The position numbers and the translations under genes were made by a program. The notes beneath the pieces were generated by a model that was given only the letters and a program-made list of their open reading frames with translations, searched no databases and was not told where the DNA came from. Below are positions 42,462 through 53,984 of a stretch of 64,000 nt of DNA, in pieces. The stretch is from Hofstenia miamia (Eukaryota; Xenacoelomorpha; Acoela). Numbering within the stretch: the first letter of the stretch is position 1; every line of letters begins with the position of its first letter. The stretch spans positions 49,822 to 113,821 of the forward strand of contig SCFE01000113.1 in assembly GCA_004352715.1 (NCBI GenBank). Reading direction: 5' to 3'.

Positions 42462-44130
42462 ATGATTTGATATTATTTTCAAGCAGAAACTTATTTTTCA
42501 TGGTGGTTTTTAATTATCATACAACTGTTATTTACTTTAATCTTCAGTCCTAATTTAATGAAATTAACTAATTCTTTTAATATCCCAAAATATAGCAATG
42601 ACAATTGCATAGATATGTGAAACTTTTGTGTAAATTTTTTTAAATAATCATGTATGAGATTAATAAATGTTTTTCACAATGTCAGTGTTGGAGCCTACAT
42701 AAGGAACAAGATGTGTTGACTTAAGTTTTTTCAATTTGTAACAATTTAAAGTTTCTATCACCTTTTTAAGAATCAAGCTTTGAAAAAAACTATTGGTGAC
42801 TCATTTACTTTGGTTATGCGAAGTACATGTCTTGTAAACACGTCACTTAAGCTTTTATAATCATAACGTAATGTTTTTAATAGGTTTGCCCTACTGTATC
42901 ATAAAAATATTATATAGTAAGTTGATCAACACAACACATTAGCGAAATGAGTTTGAACATTGCATCGCAAAGACGATCGATATGTGAATCTATTGATTTT
43001 ATCGATGTAATCTTCAATGACATAGTTCATTTTAGTACAATGCTAAAATAAGCTTGACTAAGATTCCATTGCAAAAGTCTCTTTGAGATCAGTATGAACA
43101 CTAAAATATAAAATGCATTAAAATCGTACATATTACGAAAATGTAAAATTATAAACGAATTTTAGAATATTTATAAACGATAAAGCTAAAACCTCAAGTT
43201 ATAATAGGAAATGGCATACATGGATCAGGCATTATGAGTTGAGATGTATTATGAACTAGTGTTGAATAATACTTAAAGCAAAATTGTTAGACCCGAATAA
43301 TAGTATAAATAAATAATTATAGACTCTCAATTTATGATATTTTTAATACTACATCAGCCTTAGTGGGTCACTGGTGGGGTAGGGCTGCATCGGGTTCCCA
43401 AATATTTAAATAAATGCCGCTAAGAATAGAAGTAAGGCTACTAGAAGCAATTGATTATAATTCCGAGTCCCAAAATTTGGAATTTAGGCTCTTTGGCGCC
43501 CAAAAATACCAAAATATCAACGTAATTTCATAAAAAAAACACAATAAAACTATGTACCAAAATTTTTAATAAAAATAAAAAATAAAAAATGAATAATACA
43601 AAGCTTTCAACAATTTAATCATGCTGCAATTTGTGGTTCTAGGTTGCAAGCAAGGATAAATTTCTTCCCGATTAACAGCTGCAATATTTAGTGTAGCGTA
43701 ATTATGGCCTTCTAAAATATAGCATTTTCATTTGATTTATACTGAAAATTATTACAAGCTGAAAATCACTAACGTTCTAATCACGCCGATCACCGTTATC
43801 GCAAAATAATAATCCGCGGTGGCGGCGTGGCTGCACGTATAGCTCTAATTCTTACATATGTACTTGTTAAAAGGTATTAACTAATAAGAAAATACACCAA
43901 AACGGGAACTGAAAATTATAACATAGTATTGGAGGAGACATATTGATATCTCGCATCAGGCCGCCAAATGTAAATTGACTCCAATGATTAGCCTGAAGCA
44001 AAAGGAGCTTTTTTGGAAATTGCAATATATGACACACCCTAAAAAATTTAGCAAAGTTCTAAAAGTTAAGATTTCACCAACATCTCAAACACTGAAAACT
44101 GCACATTTTCTCAAATTTGTGACAGTACAC
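42462..44130. other. Intergenic, nothing recognised
   Basis: AT-rich, with short GC-richer patches at 43370-43400 and 43810-43850 (ATCCGCGGTGGCGGCGTGG). No coding match. Confidence 0.45.
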
Positions 44131-44134
44131 CATC

Positions 44135-44290
44135 TGGGTTCCTAAAAAAATTTAAGCGCTTCTAAATAACGCACTAATAAAAATACTTCAAATTTGAAAG
44201 CACCACAAGATAGAGAATAGTATCCTCTACATTTTTCGTATTTAATCCGCAACCTGTTGCGATCACGTTCACCCACGACATGTGCAGTCA
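44135..44290. mobile_element. MITE family A-like fragment
   Basis: AAATTTAAGCGCTTCTAAATA, CACAAGATAGAGAATAGTATC and TTTAATCCGCAACCTGTTGCG correspond in order to 61490-61610 (TATTTAAGCGCTTATAGC, CACATGATATAGAACAGTCTC, CTAAATCCGCGACCCGGC). No ends are visible. Confidence 0.5.
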
Positions 44291-44683
44291 GTGGTCGTCG
44301 TGGCAAAGGGTTACAAACCCATAGATGTGGCCTTATAATAGGCTTTCAATATTTCTAAAATTACTCAGAAATGTGGCCAATGAGGTTTTTTTACATTAAG
44401 GTAATGCTGGTAGAAATGGGGTTCTACTAGCATATACAAATGCAATCATTCATATATCAAGAGGCCAAGACATTTTGGAAAATAGAATTTATGCTGTCAT
44501 GTTTAATCTGAAATATCAGTCATCAACATGCATCTACGAGAGATAATTTTCCCTGATAATAGGAAAATTGCCGAAATCATTAATTGTAAAAGAAATGTAG
44601 AGGAATTTATTAGTAAACAGTAATAGTTTATCAACATCTCCAAAAAAACGAATTTACTGCGAATAACTGCCGACAACATAAAT

Positions 44684-45710
44684 GAATAAATCGCACATAG
44701 TTATTAGAACAAAATTGGTAAAGGAATCAAACAATAGTACACTGTTGCTAACATAAGTAAACAGAACAGGTTCTGTACAATAACCTTTTAAACAAAAATA
44801 CTGCATAATAATTAACAGAAACAACTAAGCTAAAATCAGTTTACAAAAGAATGAAATTTATCTAATTATCAATTTACAGAGTTCATATTACCAATGTTGA
44901 TATTGAAATAGATAAATAATGCAGTTATGCCACAATATATTAAAATCTTTGAAAAAATGATGCTACTTGCAAATGTTCCATTCTTTCTCTCCTAAATCAG
45001 AAGATCATAATTTATTGAACATTTTGTTTATCAAACTCACAAAAAACAAATATTTGTTCCAGTAAGACACATGATCCATTTTGTGGTTGCTTGCATCTAT
45101 AAAAGTTGGTCCTTGAGTTTCATTTTGGTTCCACTTACTTAGCATTTGATAGGCTTTCCAACTCCATTCTACATAATGAAGTTTCAGTTATTTTGCACTT
45201 GAAAACTTGAATGATCCAAGGATGGCTTGGCAAAGTTGGATAATGAAGACATTCCTGGAAACAGTTGAATGTGATACATTTTTGTAGTAAATTTATGACT
45301 ACATTCTCCACAGTCTCACATTGATTAGATAAGCTTTCAGTTGAAAAATGATAGCTGTCCTCATTAAAATTAGAATCATTTGTATTGCCATCTTCAGAAT
45401 CAAGATCAGCAAAAACCAGAGCAGAAACATCTTCACTCCCTCCCCATGAGGTGGGTACCCCTTAGTAATGCTNCATAAATGAATAAATCGCACATAGTTA
45501 TTAGAACAAAATTGGTAAAGGAATCAAACAATAGTACACTGTTGCTAACATAAGTAAACAGAACAGGTTCTGTACAATAACCTTTTAAACAAAGCTAAAA
45601 TCGCACAGTTTACAAAAGAAGTAAATTCATATAATTATAAATTTACAGAGTTTATATTTCCAATGTCGAAATTAAAATAAATGAATGATGCAGTTACACC
45701 ACATGCCCCC
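44684..45710. repeat. Direct repeat pair (about 250 bp) with diverged second copy
   Basis: 44684-44935 (CATAAATGAATAAATCGC ... GATGCAGTTA-type end) recurs at 45474-45705. The first 120 bases are near-identical, then the copies diverge by indels and substitutions. N at 45473 marks the junction. It ends in a C10 run at 45707. Content is non-coding. Confidence 0.7.
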
Positions 45711-45724
45711 CCCCCTAAACTGGG

Positions 45725-47160
45725 CTATTTTAGTCTATGATTTCCACAGTGTGTAACATGTAGCGCCCCACATATACATTTTTTAATGTACCGTAATGAT
45801 ATAGACGTCTTGAGGAAGGTATTTATGACATGGGCATTTTGAGGAACAGTTGCAGGTTTGCGGATAAGTGTCACTGGTAGACTTCGTTGACAATTGTTGA
45901 TAATTCTGGTGTGATATTTCCACACAGTTATTTTGTACCGTTTTTCAGTGGAGACATCTTTAACAATGTATCATTTAAAAGCCAATTCTTGAGCTTGGCA
46001 GAGTTAGGAACGATAGCGAGTTCGTTGTATTTTCTTTTGCATAATAGTTCTCGGGTTCTATGTGAAATTAGGAATGTTAATGATGGCTTAAAGTAAGGAT
46101 GGGGTGTTCCATTTGTTCAAGAACAAGAGTAGTTTCGTTCTTAGAATTCCAAAGATCGTTGAGCAGAGGCAGATCTCTGACTGAAATGGCAGCAGTGCTT
46201 TGTTGTTGTTGCTGGCCTTCTGTAACAGTATTCTCTTCATAAAAGTTCGAATCAAACAAACTGAATTAGTATAACCGTTTTCAGAAATGTATGTCTCTAG
46301 AGTGTGCACCCTGTGCGGAGGTAATATATGTAAAGGTTTAATAACAACTTTAGGATAGGTTACAGGATCGTGAAATTGTTCCTGACAATATGTATCAGCA
46401 ATGGTAATAGGTGTTGAGTGTGAAAAATGATTATTTACAACGGCAGGGTAACTTGTACATGATGTCTTGTTTTTTGAACAGTTGGAGTGGGCTGTTCTAA
46501 CAGTTATCGCAGTTTGGAGCGTTTGCAGATTTCCTTTAATATATTGTAGATTTTTTGTGTATTGCATCAAAGCAATTGCAATTCTCTGTTTGCATGAAAT
46601 CAATTCTTTCCTTTAGCTGAGTTATGTCATTTTTTAAAAAAGTGATTCCTGCAAGGCGGTCCGCTTTAGAACGAGCATCCTGTGGTGTGGCTAGGGTTTG
46701 GCTTGCTTTCTCGAGAGATGTTTTCGATTTCTGACTTCATGTGGTTGGCATTCTGATTCTTTGCAATTATAAGAGCTTTGACTAGCACAACTTAACTGAC
46801 ATAATTAAAACTAGTTTCGGTAGGCTAGGTTTTGCAATTCAAAAATTTTTCTGACTTTTTGCCAGAACTGAAAGTGGCTATCTCAACTGCAGTCTGTAGT
46901 AAGGTTCTATCTCTTCTTGTAGGGCTCAACATCTTCTTGGTGGTTATATCGGAGCTTCCCCTGACAGCAGTATGTTTAATTATTAAACAATACTTGTACA
47001 GGGAGTCCTGCGGTGGTTGCCATGTGGCATCGGTATGCAATCAGCCAGCATTCCTACTTCCCTATCGTTTGAGGGTTTCGAGTCGAAGCATGGGTTTACC
47101 GGTGCTACAAAATAAATATCTCCTCCTGCTTTAGTACCCTATCCTAATAGAAGTAAACAG
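45725..47160 (-). other. Unrecognised coding-like region, minus strand
   Basis: Several overlapping open pieces read downwards: GSSDITTKKMLSPTRRDRTL near 46950; a coiled-coil-like block EASQTLATPQDARSKADRLA then LKNDITQLKERIDFMQTEN near 46700-46580; NCSKNKTSCTSYPAVVNNHF near 46470; a frame change at about 46260; then SVRDLPLLNDLWNSKNETTL; and TFLISHRTRELLCKRKYNEL near 46060. The composition is protein-like, and the 171-residue frame at 46603-46088 is the longest. I do not recognise the family. A decayed retroelement with a coiled-coil ORF1 is one possibility. Exons of a host gene are another. Confidence 0.35.
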
Positions 47161-47300
47161 GAGATCGTGTAAGGGAAAAGTGGCCACAATCAGCCGACCC
47201 GTTACAGATAACCTTTAAAAAAGAGTCCTATAAGACTAGAGCCCTAATTAAGATAAAGAATAAAGAAGCCCTAACTCTTGGGTGCAGTGAGTGAAACATA

Positions 47301-48300
47301 NNNNNNNNNNNNNNNNNNNNNNNNNNNNNNNNNNNNNNNNNNNNNNNNNNNNNNNNNNNNNNNNNNNNNNNNNNNNNNNNNNNNNNNNNNNNNNNNNNNN
47401 NNNNNNNNNNNNNNNNNNNNNNNNNNNNNNNNNNNNNNNNNNNNNNNNNNNNNNNNNNNNNNNNNNNNNNNNNNNNNNNNNNNNNNNNNNNNNNNNNNNN
47501 NNNNNNNNNNNNNNNNNNNNNNNNNNNNNNNNNNNNNNNNNNNNNNNNNNNNNNNNNNNNNNNNNNNNNNNNNNNNNNNNNNNNNNNNNNNNNNNNNNNN
47601 NNNNNNNNNNNNNNNNNNNNNNNNNNNNNNNNNNNNNNNNNNNNNNNNNNNNNNNNNNNNNNNNNNNNNNNNNNNNNNNNNNNNNNNNNNNNNNNNNNNN
47701 NNNNNNNNNNNNNNNNNNNNNNNNNNNNNNNNNNNNNNNNNNNNNNNNNNNNNNNNNNNNNNNNNNNNNNNNNNNNNNNNNNNNNNNNNNNNNNNNNNNN
47801 NNNNNNNNNNNNNNNNNNNNNNNNNNNNNNNNNNNNNNNNNNNNNNNNNNNNNNNNNNNNNNNNNNNNNNNNNNNNNNNNNNNNNNNNNNNNNNNNNNNN
47901 NNNNNNNNNNNNNNNNNNNNNNNNNNNNNNNNNNNNNNNNNNNNNNNNNNNNNNNNNNNNNNNNNNNNNNNNNNNNNNNNNNNNNNNNNNNNNNNNNNNN
48001 NNNNNNNNNNNNNNNNNNNNNNNNNNNNNNNNNNNNNNNNNNNNNNNNNNNNNNNNNNNNNNNNNNNNNNNNNNNNNNNNNNNNNNNNNNNNNNNNNNNN
48101 NNNNNNNNNNNNNNNNNNNNNNNNNNNNNNNNNNNNNNNNNNNNNNNNNNNNNNNNNNNNNNNNNNNNNNNNNNNNNNNNNNNNNNNNNNNNNNNNNNNN
48201 NNNNNNNNNNNNNNNNNNNNNNNNNNNNNNNNNNNNNNNNNNNNNNNNNNNNNNNNNNNNNNNNNNNNNNNNNNNNNNNNNNNNNNNNNNNNNNNNNNNN
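47301..48300. other. Assembly gap (1000 N)
   Basis: Exactly 1000 Ns. Confidence 0.99.
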
Positions 48301-48675
48301 CTAGGAAAATTGACATATTTGTTGCTGAAGGTGTCCTCATTTATTGGTGAATATCAGTGGCGGATTTAGGGGTAATGGGGTATGCATCTCTCATCAGAAA
48401 AATCAAACTAAATTTTCATCGGGGTTACGTCGTCAAAAGTCATGTGATATTCTCTCGGTTGTAACAAAATGATCCAACATATAAATATATCTGCTACTAC
48501 CCACCAATAGAAAAATGAAAAAGCTATGATGGGCTCAACTTCATTTATGCCACTAGCAGAAGTTCGCCTTGATCGCATCTCCCATTAGCTAAAAGAATGA
48601 GCACGCAGAGTTGCTGCACAATATATCTTCGAATTCTACAAACTTCTATTTGCAAATATTTTTAGAAATTCATTA

Positions 48676-49599
48676 TTAGTAAAGCATTTAACTCAATGAA
48701 TTTCAAAATTTTAAAAGAAAAATTAATTCGACAAGGTCTTAGTATTAATGCAATAAATTTTATTAAGAGTTTTCTAAGCAATCGCAAACAACGAGTAACA
48801 ATTGACATTATTTTTTCAGAATATACTATTATAAATTTAGGTGTAACCCCAAGGAACTGTACTAGTCCCATTCTATTTGCACTATATGATATTTCAAAAT
48901 CCTTGACAAATGGAACCATTTACCAATACGCAGATGATACTTGTATATTACGAACAGCAAAAAATCCCATTGAGGCAACTAAACATTTGACAAAAGATAT
49001 TGGAAACCTCGTAGCATATTTCAAACGTAATAAACTAAGAATCAATTCTGACAAAACTCAATTTATCATCTTTTCATCTAAACAACAACAAAAGCTTACT
49101 GAAAATATTAGAATTAATATTTACGATAATGAAATTAGTCAAAGTAAATGTGTAAACTATCTAGGTGTATTAGTAGACAATGACTTAAAATTCAATAATT
49201 TCTTCTCCCACAAATTAAAGAAGATGGCATGTGGAATAAAATATTTGTACCATTTACTTCGTGTAGGAAAATCGTCGCATGTAGAAGTAATTCATTCATT
49301 TCTCATAAAGTCAATTTAGTTACTGTGCATTTCTTTTTCAAAAACATGTATCCATAACGCAATTAAGATCATCATATGATATCATGGCCCCGAGTTATTT
49401 TATTCAGTATCAATCTTTTGTATAATTCACAAATTTATTCATGAATTAAGTTCACTAAGTTTTCTTAATAATTACATCAAAATCAATAAAAGAAGGAAAA
49501 CACTTTTTAGCATATTTAAATAGTTTTCTAAAAATTTTTTGTCAAATGTTATTTTATAGACTTTGCATACATTTAAGCAATAAATTTGCTTTGACTCAT
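48676..49599 (+). mobile_element. L2/CR1-like LINE copy D, 5'-truncated
   Basis: Starts abruptly inside RT motif A (SKAFNSMNFKILKEKLIRQG) and runs through QYADDTCIL near 48935, NSDKTQFIIFSSKQ, NYLGVLVDNDL, LKKMACGIKYLYHL, then a stop at 49317. Further C-terminal sequence is out of frame. The 3' UTR ends AGCAATAAATTTGCTTTGACTCAT. ATTCATTA occurs directly before (48668-48675) and directly after (49600-49607), a credible 8-bp target duplication. Motif B is damaged (GVTPRNCTSP instead of GVPQGTVLGP). The open frame 48696-49319 is 207 codons. Confidence 0.9.
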
Positions 49600-49607
49600 A
49601 TTCATTA

Positions 49608-51100
49608 ATACTCATAATGTATTTATTATTGTGTTCCTACAAAAGTGAATATACTGTTTAAAATATACTTTGGCAATGGCAACTAGTTATTTTGTTATGT
49701 CATGAAAAATAAATATATCAAATTATACTAGTTGCAAATGACATGCTTTATTTATGGCCACTGCATAAAAGTCTTCAATCAAGTTCAAAAAATTCAAAAT
49801 ATAATCATTTTTGCCATAAGGTAGAAATCTCTAAAATTGCACATGTTACTACATGAAAACAATTATACTCCTGATAATCAAAAATTTTTTTCCACCAATA
49901 TCACTCTTCTTAAAAATGCAATGCTTCCAACACCTTAAAAATGAAAAAAACAAATTTTCGAAAGTGAAGTCTCATACAGTATAAGGTCAAATTTGTATTA
50001 TATATATTTTAATCAGATACTATTCATTCGTTTTCATACACCCTGAACCATATTTATTTGGATTATGAAGAAGTATTCATGCATTTGCATGAAGCTATAG
50101 GGAAATTGGTAAGTTGTCAGTTCATACTCCACCATCAATATTTTCCGAGTTTGCCCCTGGTGAACATTTTACGCAAAAAGTATTCTTGTTAGGAATCACT
50201 TGTAAATAATAACAATTTTTCAATGTGAATACATGCCCTCTCTCCTTTAATCATTTGTTGCCTTCCCCTGTGTCATGGGTTTCTGCATTCCTCCAGTATT
50301 CTACATGCACTGGATTCTGCCAATACCGATAATGATGATGGTAATAATGTATCACTATAACGATGAAGCATCTATTCCGAAAGTACATGTCAATATTCGG
50401 TTATGTTACATCAGTATTTTAAGCATCAAAATGAGTAGATCAAGTTAGTGAATTTTATTTGTCAATATCATAATATTTATCATGTTCGTGCAAAGATCAA
50501 TGTTCAACTTGATTGATATAGGATCATGGTTTTGCTGATCTAGTTATAAGATAAGATATATATATGATTTTGCGATTCAAATAATATTACAACAAAACTG
50601 TAATTAAAAACTTCTTTTAACATAAAAATTGTTAATGTTTTCTACATGTATATTGTAGTAGCACAGATTTTTTAATAGAAAATAATTTCTATTCCTATTC
50701 TTGAAAATATGACTGTTGAATAGGATTACACTTATAATTAAATTCCCCAAAATTGCTATTTTGCATCTAATTTTCATTGATATAACATAAGAGTTCTCTA
50801 GATGGAGTCTAAAAGATAGTATATCTGTAAGAGACTGAATCTTATAAATTTCTGTGAGTTAATGCGCTAATCACCAAACTAGTTACAAATGTACATGCTA
50901 TTTTCCTTGAACATATTAATTGTACAGTAATTTTCTTTAAAACAATTCATCAATGTATGTGCAAAGTACACTTTCTTAAAAAATAACTTAAAATTATAGA
51001 ATGAATTAATAAAATTTTAGCATTCAATCATTTTTCATTCATTTCCGTATTAGAGTCCTGCAGTACCAGTTGTTTTATTGGACCTGCTATTGGCATTGTA
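49608..51100. other. Intergenic, nothing recognised
   Basis: AT-rich sequence without coding or inverted-repeat structure that I could support. 51028-51065 shares a 38-base identity with 56638-56675. Confidence 0.5.
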
Positions 51101-51109
51101 GAACTGGGA

Positions 51110-51779
51110 TAGGGCCCAGCGGTATACCGAATCGAGAACCGAAACCGCGGTTTTTTAACAAATTAACTGAAACGAACTTTTGAAACTGGACGGTTTCGGT
51201 TTTGAGATTATCGAAGATGACAAATAGTCAGTAATTAATCACGAGTAGCTTAGATCTCGTGCTTGTATATATTTGTCACTTTCATAATCTTCATCTTCTA
51301 ATCGTTTAGTGTATTTCCAAATTTTTAAACTTCTAAAAGTCCCAAAGTTATAAATTTAAAGTTCTGAATTTTAAAAGTTTAATTCATATCTAAATTCTAG
51401 ATATCACTTATTGCACTTTTTAGTTTTTTGCTTTTTTGATTAGGGTTTCATTCATTTTCTTCAAATGTTGTCAGGCGTTGACTAATGTTTCCCTTTCCGT
51501 TTAGATGTAATGTCCTGATAATCAGACTGCAGAACCGCTACTGTCAAGCTCATCTGAAGAGAAAACTAGAAGTCCTGAAGGAGTATATATATCAGTTAAA
51601 AATAAAACTAGAAATAGCTTGCTATCCTATAAACTATTTACTACTACAGTACTTGAAATAATATTCGTAAAACTACGAAAATAAGTTGAGGATATCTGCG
51701 ATGATGGTTACTGAATCGAAACCGCGGTTTTTTTAAAAAACCGAACCGACATCAAAAATATCGAAACCGCCGGACCCTA
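51110..51779. mobile_element. hAT-like non-autonomous transposon
   Basis: The left end TAGGGCCCAGCGGTAT and the complement of the right end TAGGGTCCGGCGGTTT are 16-base inverted ends with three mismatches. They are followed on both sides by ACCGAAACCGCGGTTTTTT-type subterminal motifs. The flanking 8-mers AACTGGGA (51102-51109) and AATTGAGA (51780-51787) agree at 6 of 8 positions. TAGGG/CAGGG ends and 8-bp duplications are typical of hAT. No transposase inside 670 bp. Confidence 0.75.
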
Positions 51780-51789
51780 AATTGAGAAT

Positions 51790-52590
51790 GCAATGAAAAT
51801 GCAAAAGAAGCGACGATATCACTACTTGGCCTTTATCAAGATAAAAATTGAGCATCGGAAGGAATCAGTATGTCACCAGGACCAAGCATGTGAGGTCTCG
51901 CAGGTTCATGCATTTGCATGAACGACCAATATTGACATTCTGTTGTTTTTAATCTCTATGCTTTCCATTTTAATATTCAAAATCGACTTTTAACTTAAAG
52001 AGCTAAGTATTGATAAAATATATCTACACTGAGAATTGCAATAATAGTGTATTTTGGACTAAACTAATAATGTTAATATTAATTTTTCCAAAGCCAATTT
52101 TCACTTTTTTTGCATAAAAATAGATGAATTCAAAGAATCTGTCATCCCTTTTCAGCATGGTTTTAGAAGCAGTATCTAATATTAGGTATTTTAAATTAAA
52201 ACAATTATCTATTATTTCATTATTATTTCATAATCTAAATTAAAGGGATTGAACTATAGTGATAAAAACTATTATTGGAGTAAGTATACATGCTTGCAAT
52301 ATATTAATATGACTTATACAGTACATACAATAAAACAAAACAAATATAAAATTCAGAGTATAATTTTAAGAAAATCCAAAGGTTTAAAATTATATTGATA
52401 TTGCAAAAAGCTTTGTTAAAATTTACCCAAAAATATTAGTACTGCTAATTTTTTGACACTTTTCATTTGCTCCCCTAAGCTATCTGTTGCCCCCTCTAAT
52501 GCCAAATCCTGGCTCCACCACTTATCTCAACGCAAATAAAACACAAATTGCCCAAAAACCTAGTAAGTATTTCTTTGAAGAAAAGATCAC
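51790..52590. other. Intergenic with a GTGGCGGA-type repeat end
   Basis: Mostly AT-rich. 52455-52523 in complement reads AAGTGGTGGAGCCAGGATTT and resembles 48355-48375 (CAGTGGCGGATTTAGGGG), a common terminus of invertebrate dispersed repeats. Confidence 0.4.
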
Positions 52591-52599
52591 CTACAATGT

Positions 52600-52790
52600 G
52601 CATTGCGCTGCAATACAGAAAAATTTGGAAACAACAAAAAAATTGAAATCCATTTAGCGCAATCATTGAAATAAATTTAATTTCCATTAGTTAAAATATC
52701 ACTCCGAATCTATTATTTTTGTGCGCTATTACGCGACAAACACATTTATCAGAACGAAAAAATTTCATATAATGTTCTATTTGTCAGTCA
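52600..52790 (-). pseudogene. Truncated paralogue of the 5' region of the ORF at 63906
   Basis: In complement, GACAAATAGAACATTATATG, TTTGTCGCGTAAT, GAGTGATATTTTAA and AATTTTTTTGTTGTTTCCAAAT match 63880-64000 in order. A short extra piece lies just before the ATG equivalent. Homology covers the upstream region and the first codons, then ends, so only the 5' end was duplicated or has survived. Confidence 0.65.
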
Positions 52791-52985
52791 CTATAATTGA
52801 TATGGTAACAAAAATATTTTTGATTTTACAAAATTCCTCTTCAGGAGGGAATAACTTGTTCGTTCTAAGATTGATGGTGGGATTGTATTCTAAAAGTAGC
52901 AGTATATCGTTACTAATTCCAGAAACACTTCAAGACTAAAGTTATATCTTCGTCTGCAATGCAATTAAATTTAGAAACATTGCTG

Positions 52986-53984
52986 CTAGTAATTACAAAT
53001 ACGCCTTGTAAACATTTGATAAATTGCAACTCGAAAGGTTTTGCTAAAAGCTCCATAGACCAAAATATTGATAATGCAAAGAATACAAGGATCCAATGTG
53101 TAGCAAAGGCTAATAATATTTTTCAGAAATCCACTGAGAGCGCCACAATAGTAGGAATGGAATATGTTAAATAGTGTTGGAATCCACAGGCAAAAGTACG
53201 AAATTGGAATTATAGCAAGTTTGATATTATCATGGAGAACTGACTTATTGGAGATATTCTGTGAGGCTTTGCTTAATGTATACAGTTTTATGGAGTACAG
53301 CTTATAGAAGAGAGTCAATGTGAAAAATAATATTAAAATAATGGACAAGATGGGGAGACCATACAAGGCAATAAGTGATATAATCATGCTTTTTTTTGTA
53401 AGTAAGCAAGTTTGAACTACACTTCCATGACAAATTCTATTCGTCTGGGATTCAATATATTCCATTTGATAAAAGCACATGTTTTGAATAAAAAACGTGT
53501 TCTGATATTTGTAACCATAAATCATTATAAAGAAAGTATTTAATGCCACAGGAAGCGCCCATGAAATGCAATGAAATGCTATTAGAAAATGCTTCTTTGA
53601 AATGTTAATTGAATAACACACAATATTTATATAAACTATTAAACATAGGGACCATAGTATTGATCCGCTTGAGGCAATATTTCCCATAAGATATATAAAA
53701 ATGCACATGAGTCTTGGACCGCCCTTCTTAACAAAACTTGCATAAAGAATGTTAATTGCAAATAGACCATCGAAGAGTGCTATCATTGAAATGATATGAC
53801 GAATAATGGAGCGTAGTGATCTATGATATAAGTTGGTAAACAAAAATATACATACAATCATTATATTGAAAATGGATAGTGGTACAGCAACATATTCAAG
53901 AACAATAACTGAAGAATCCATTGTGTCGTTTGGCACACAACTTGTAGTATTCATTTCAAGCAATAAATACAAATAGCTTAGCAA
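52986..53984 (-). CDS. 7TM receptor of uncertain GPCR family, intact, single exon
   Basis: 332 residues with seven hydrophobic segments at roughly 28-50, 60-82, 92-122, 133-155, 199-225, 254-276 and 288-312. NTT (12-14) and NDT (19-21) are extracellular N-glycosylation sequons. C94 sits at the top of TM3, and C170 and C185 lie in a long second extracellular loop. It lacks DRY and NPxxY. The phrase SSGSILWSLCLIVYINIV in TM3 and PISYFCLWIPTLFNIF in TM6 recall cAMP-receptor-like/class E or adhesion-secretin-type receptors rather than rhodopsin. Met1 at 53984 or Met11 at 53954 could start; Met11 leaves a compact glycosylated N-terminus. Not similar to GPCR 1 or 2. The ligand is unknown. Confidence 0.85.
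   Translation of the reverse strand: MLSYLYLLLEMNTTSCVPNDTMDSSVIVLEYVAVPLSIFNIMIVCIFLFTNLYHRSLRSIIRHIISMIALFDGLFAINILYASFVKKGGPRLMCIFIYLMGNIASSGSILWSLCLIVYINIVCYSINISKKHFLIAFHCISWALPVALNTFFIMIYGYKYQNTFFIQNMCFYQMEYIESQTNRICHGSVVQTCLLTKKSMIISLIALYGLPILSIILILFFTLTLFYKLYSIKLYTLSKASQNISNKSVLHDNIKLAIIPISYFCLWIPTLFNIFHSYYCGALSGFLKNIISLCYTLDPCILCIINILVYGAFSKTFRVAIYQMFTRRICNY

Noticed and set aside
48354-52523. A 4-kb element bounded by GTGGCGGA-type inverted ends
   Set aside because: The ends resemble each other only loosely and the flanking 8-mers do not match.
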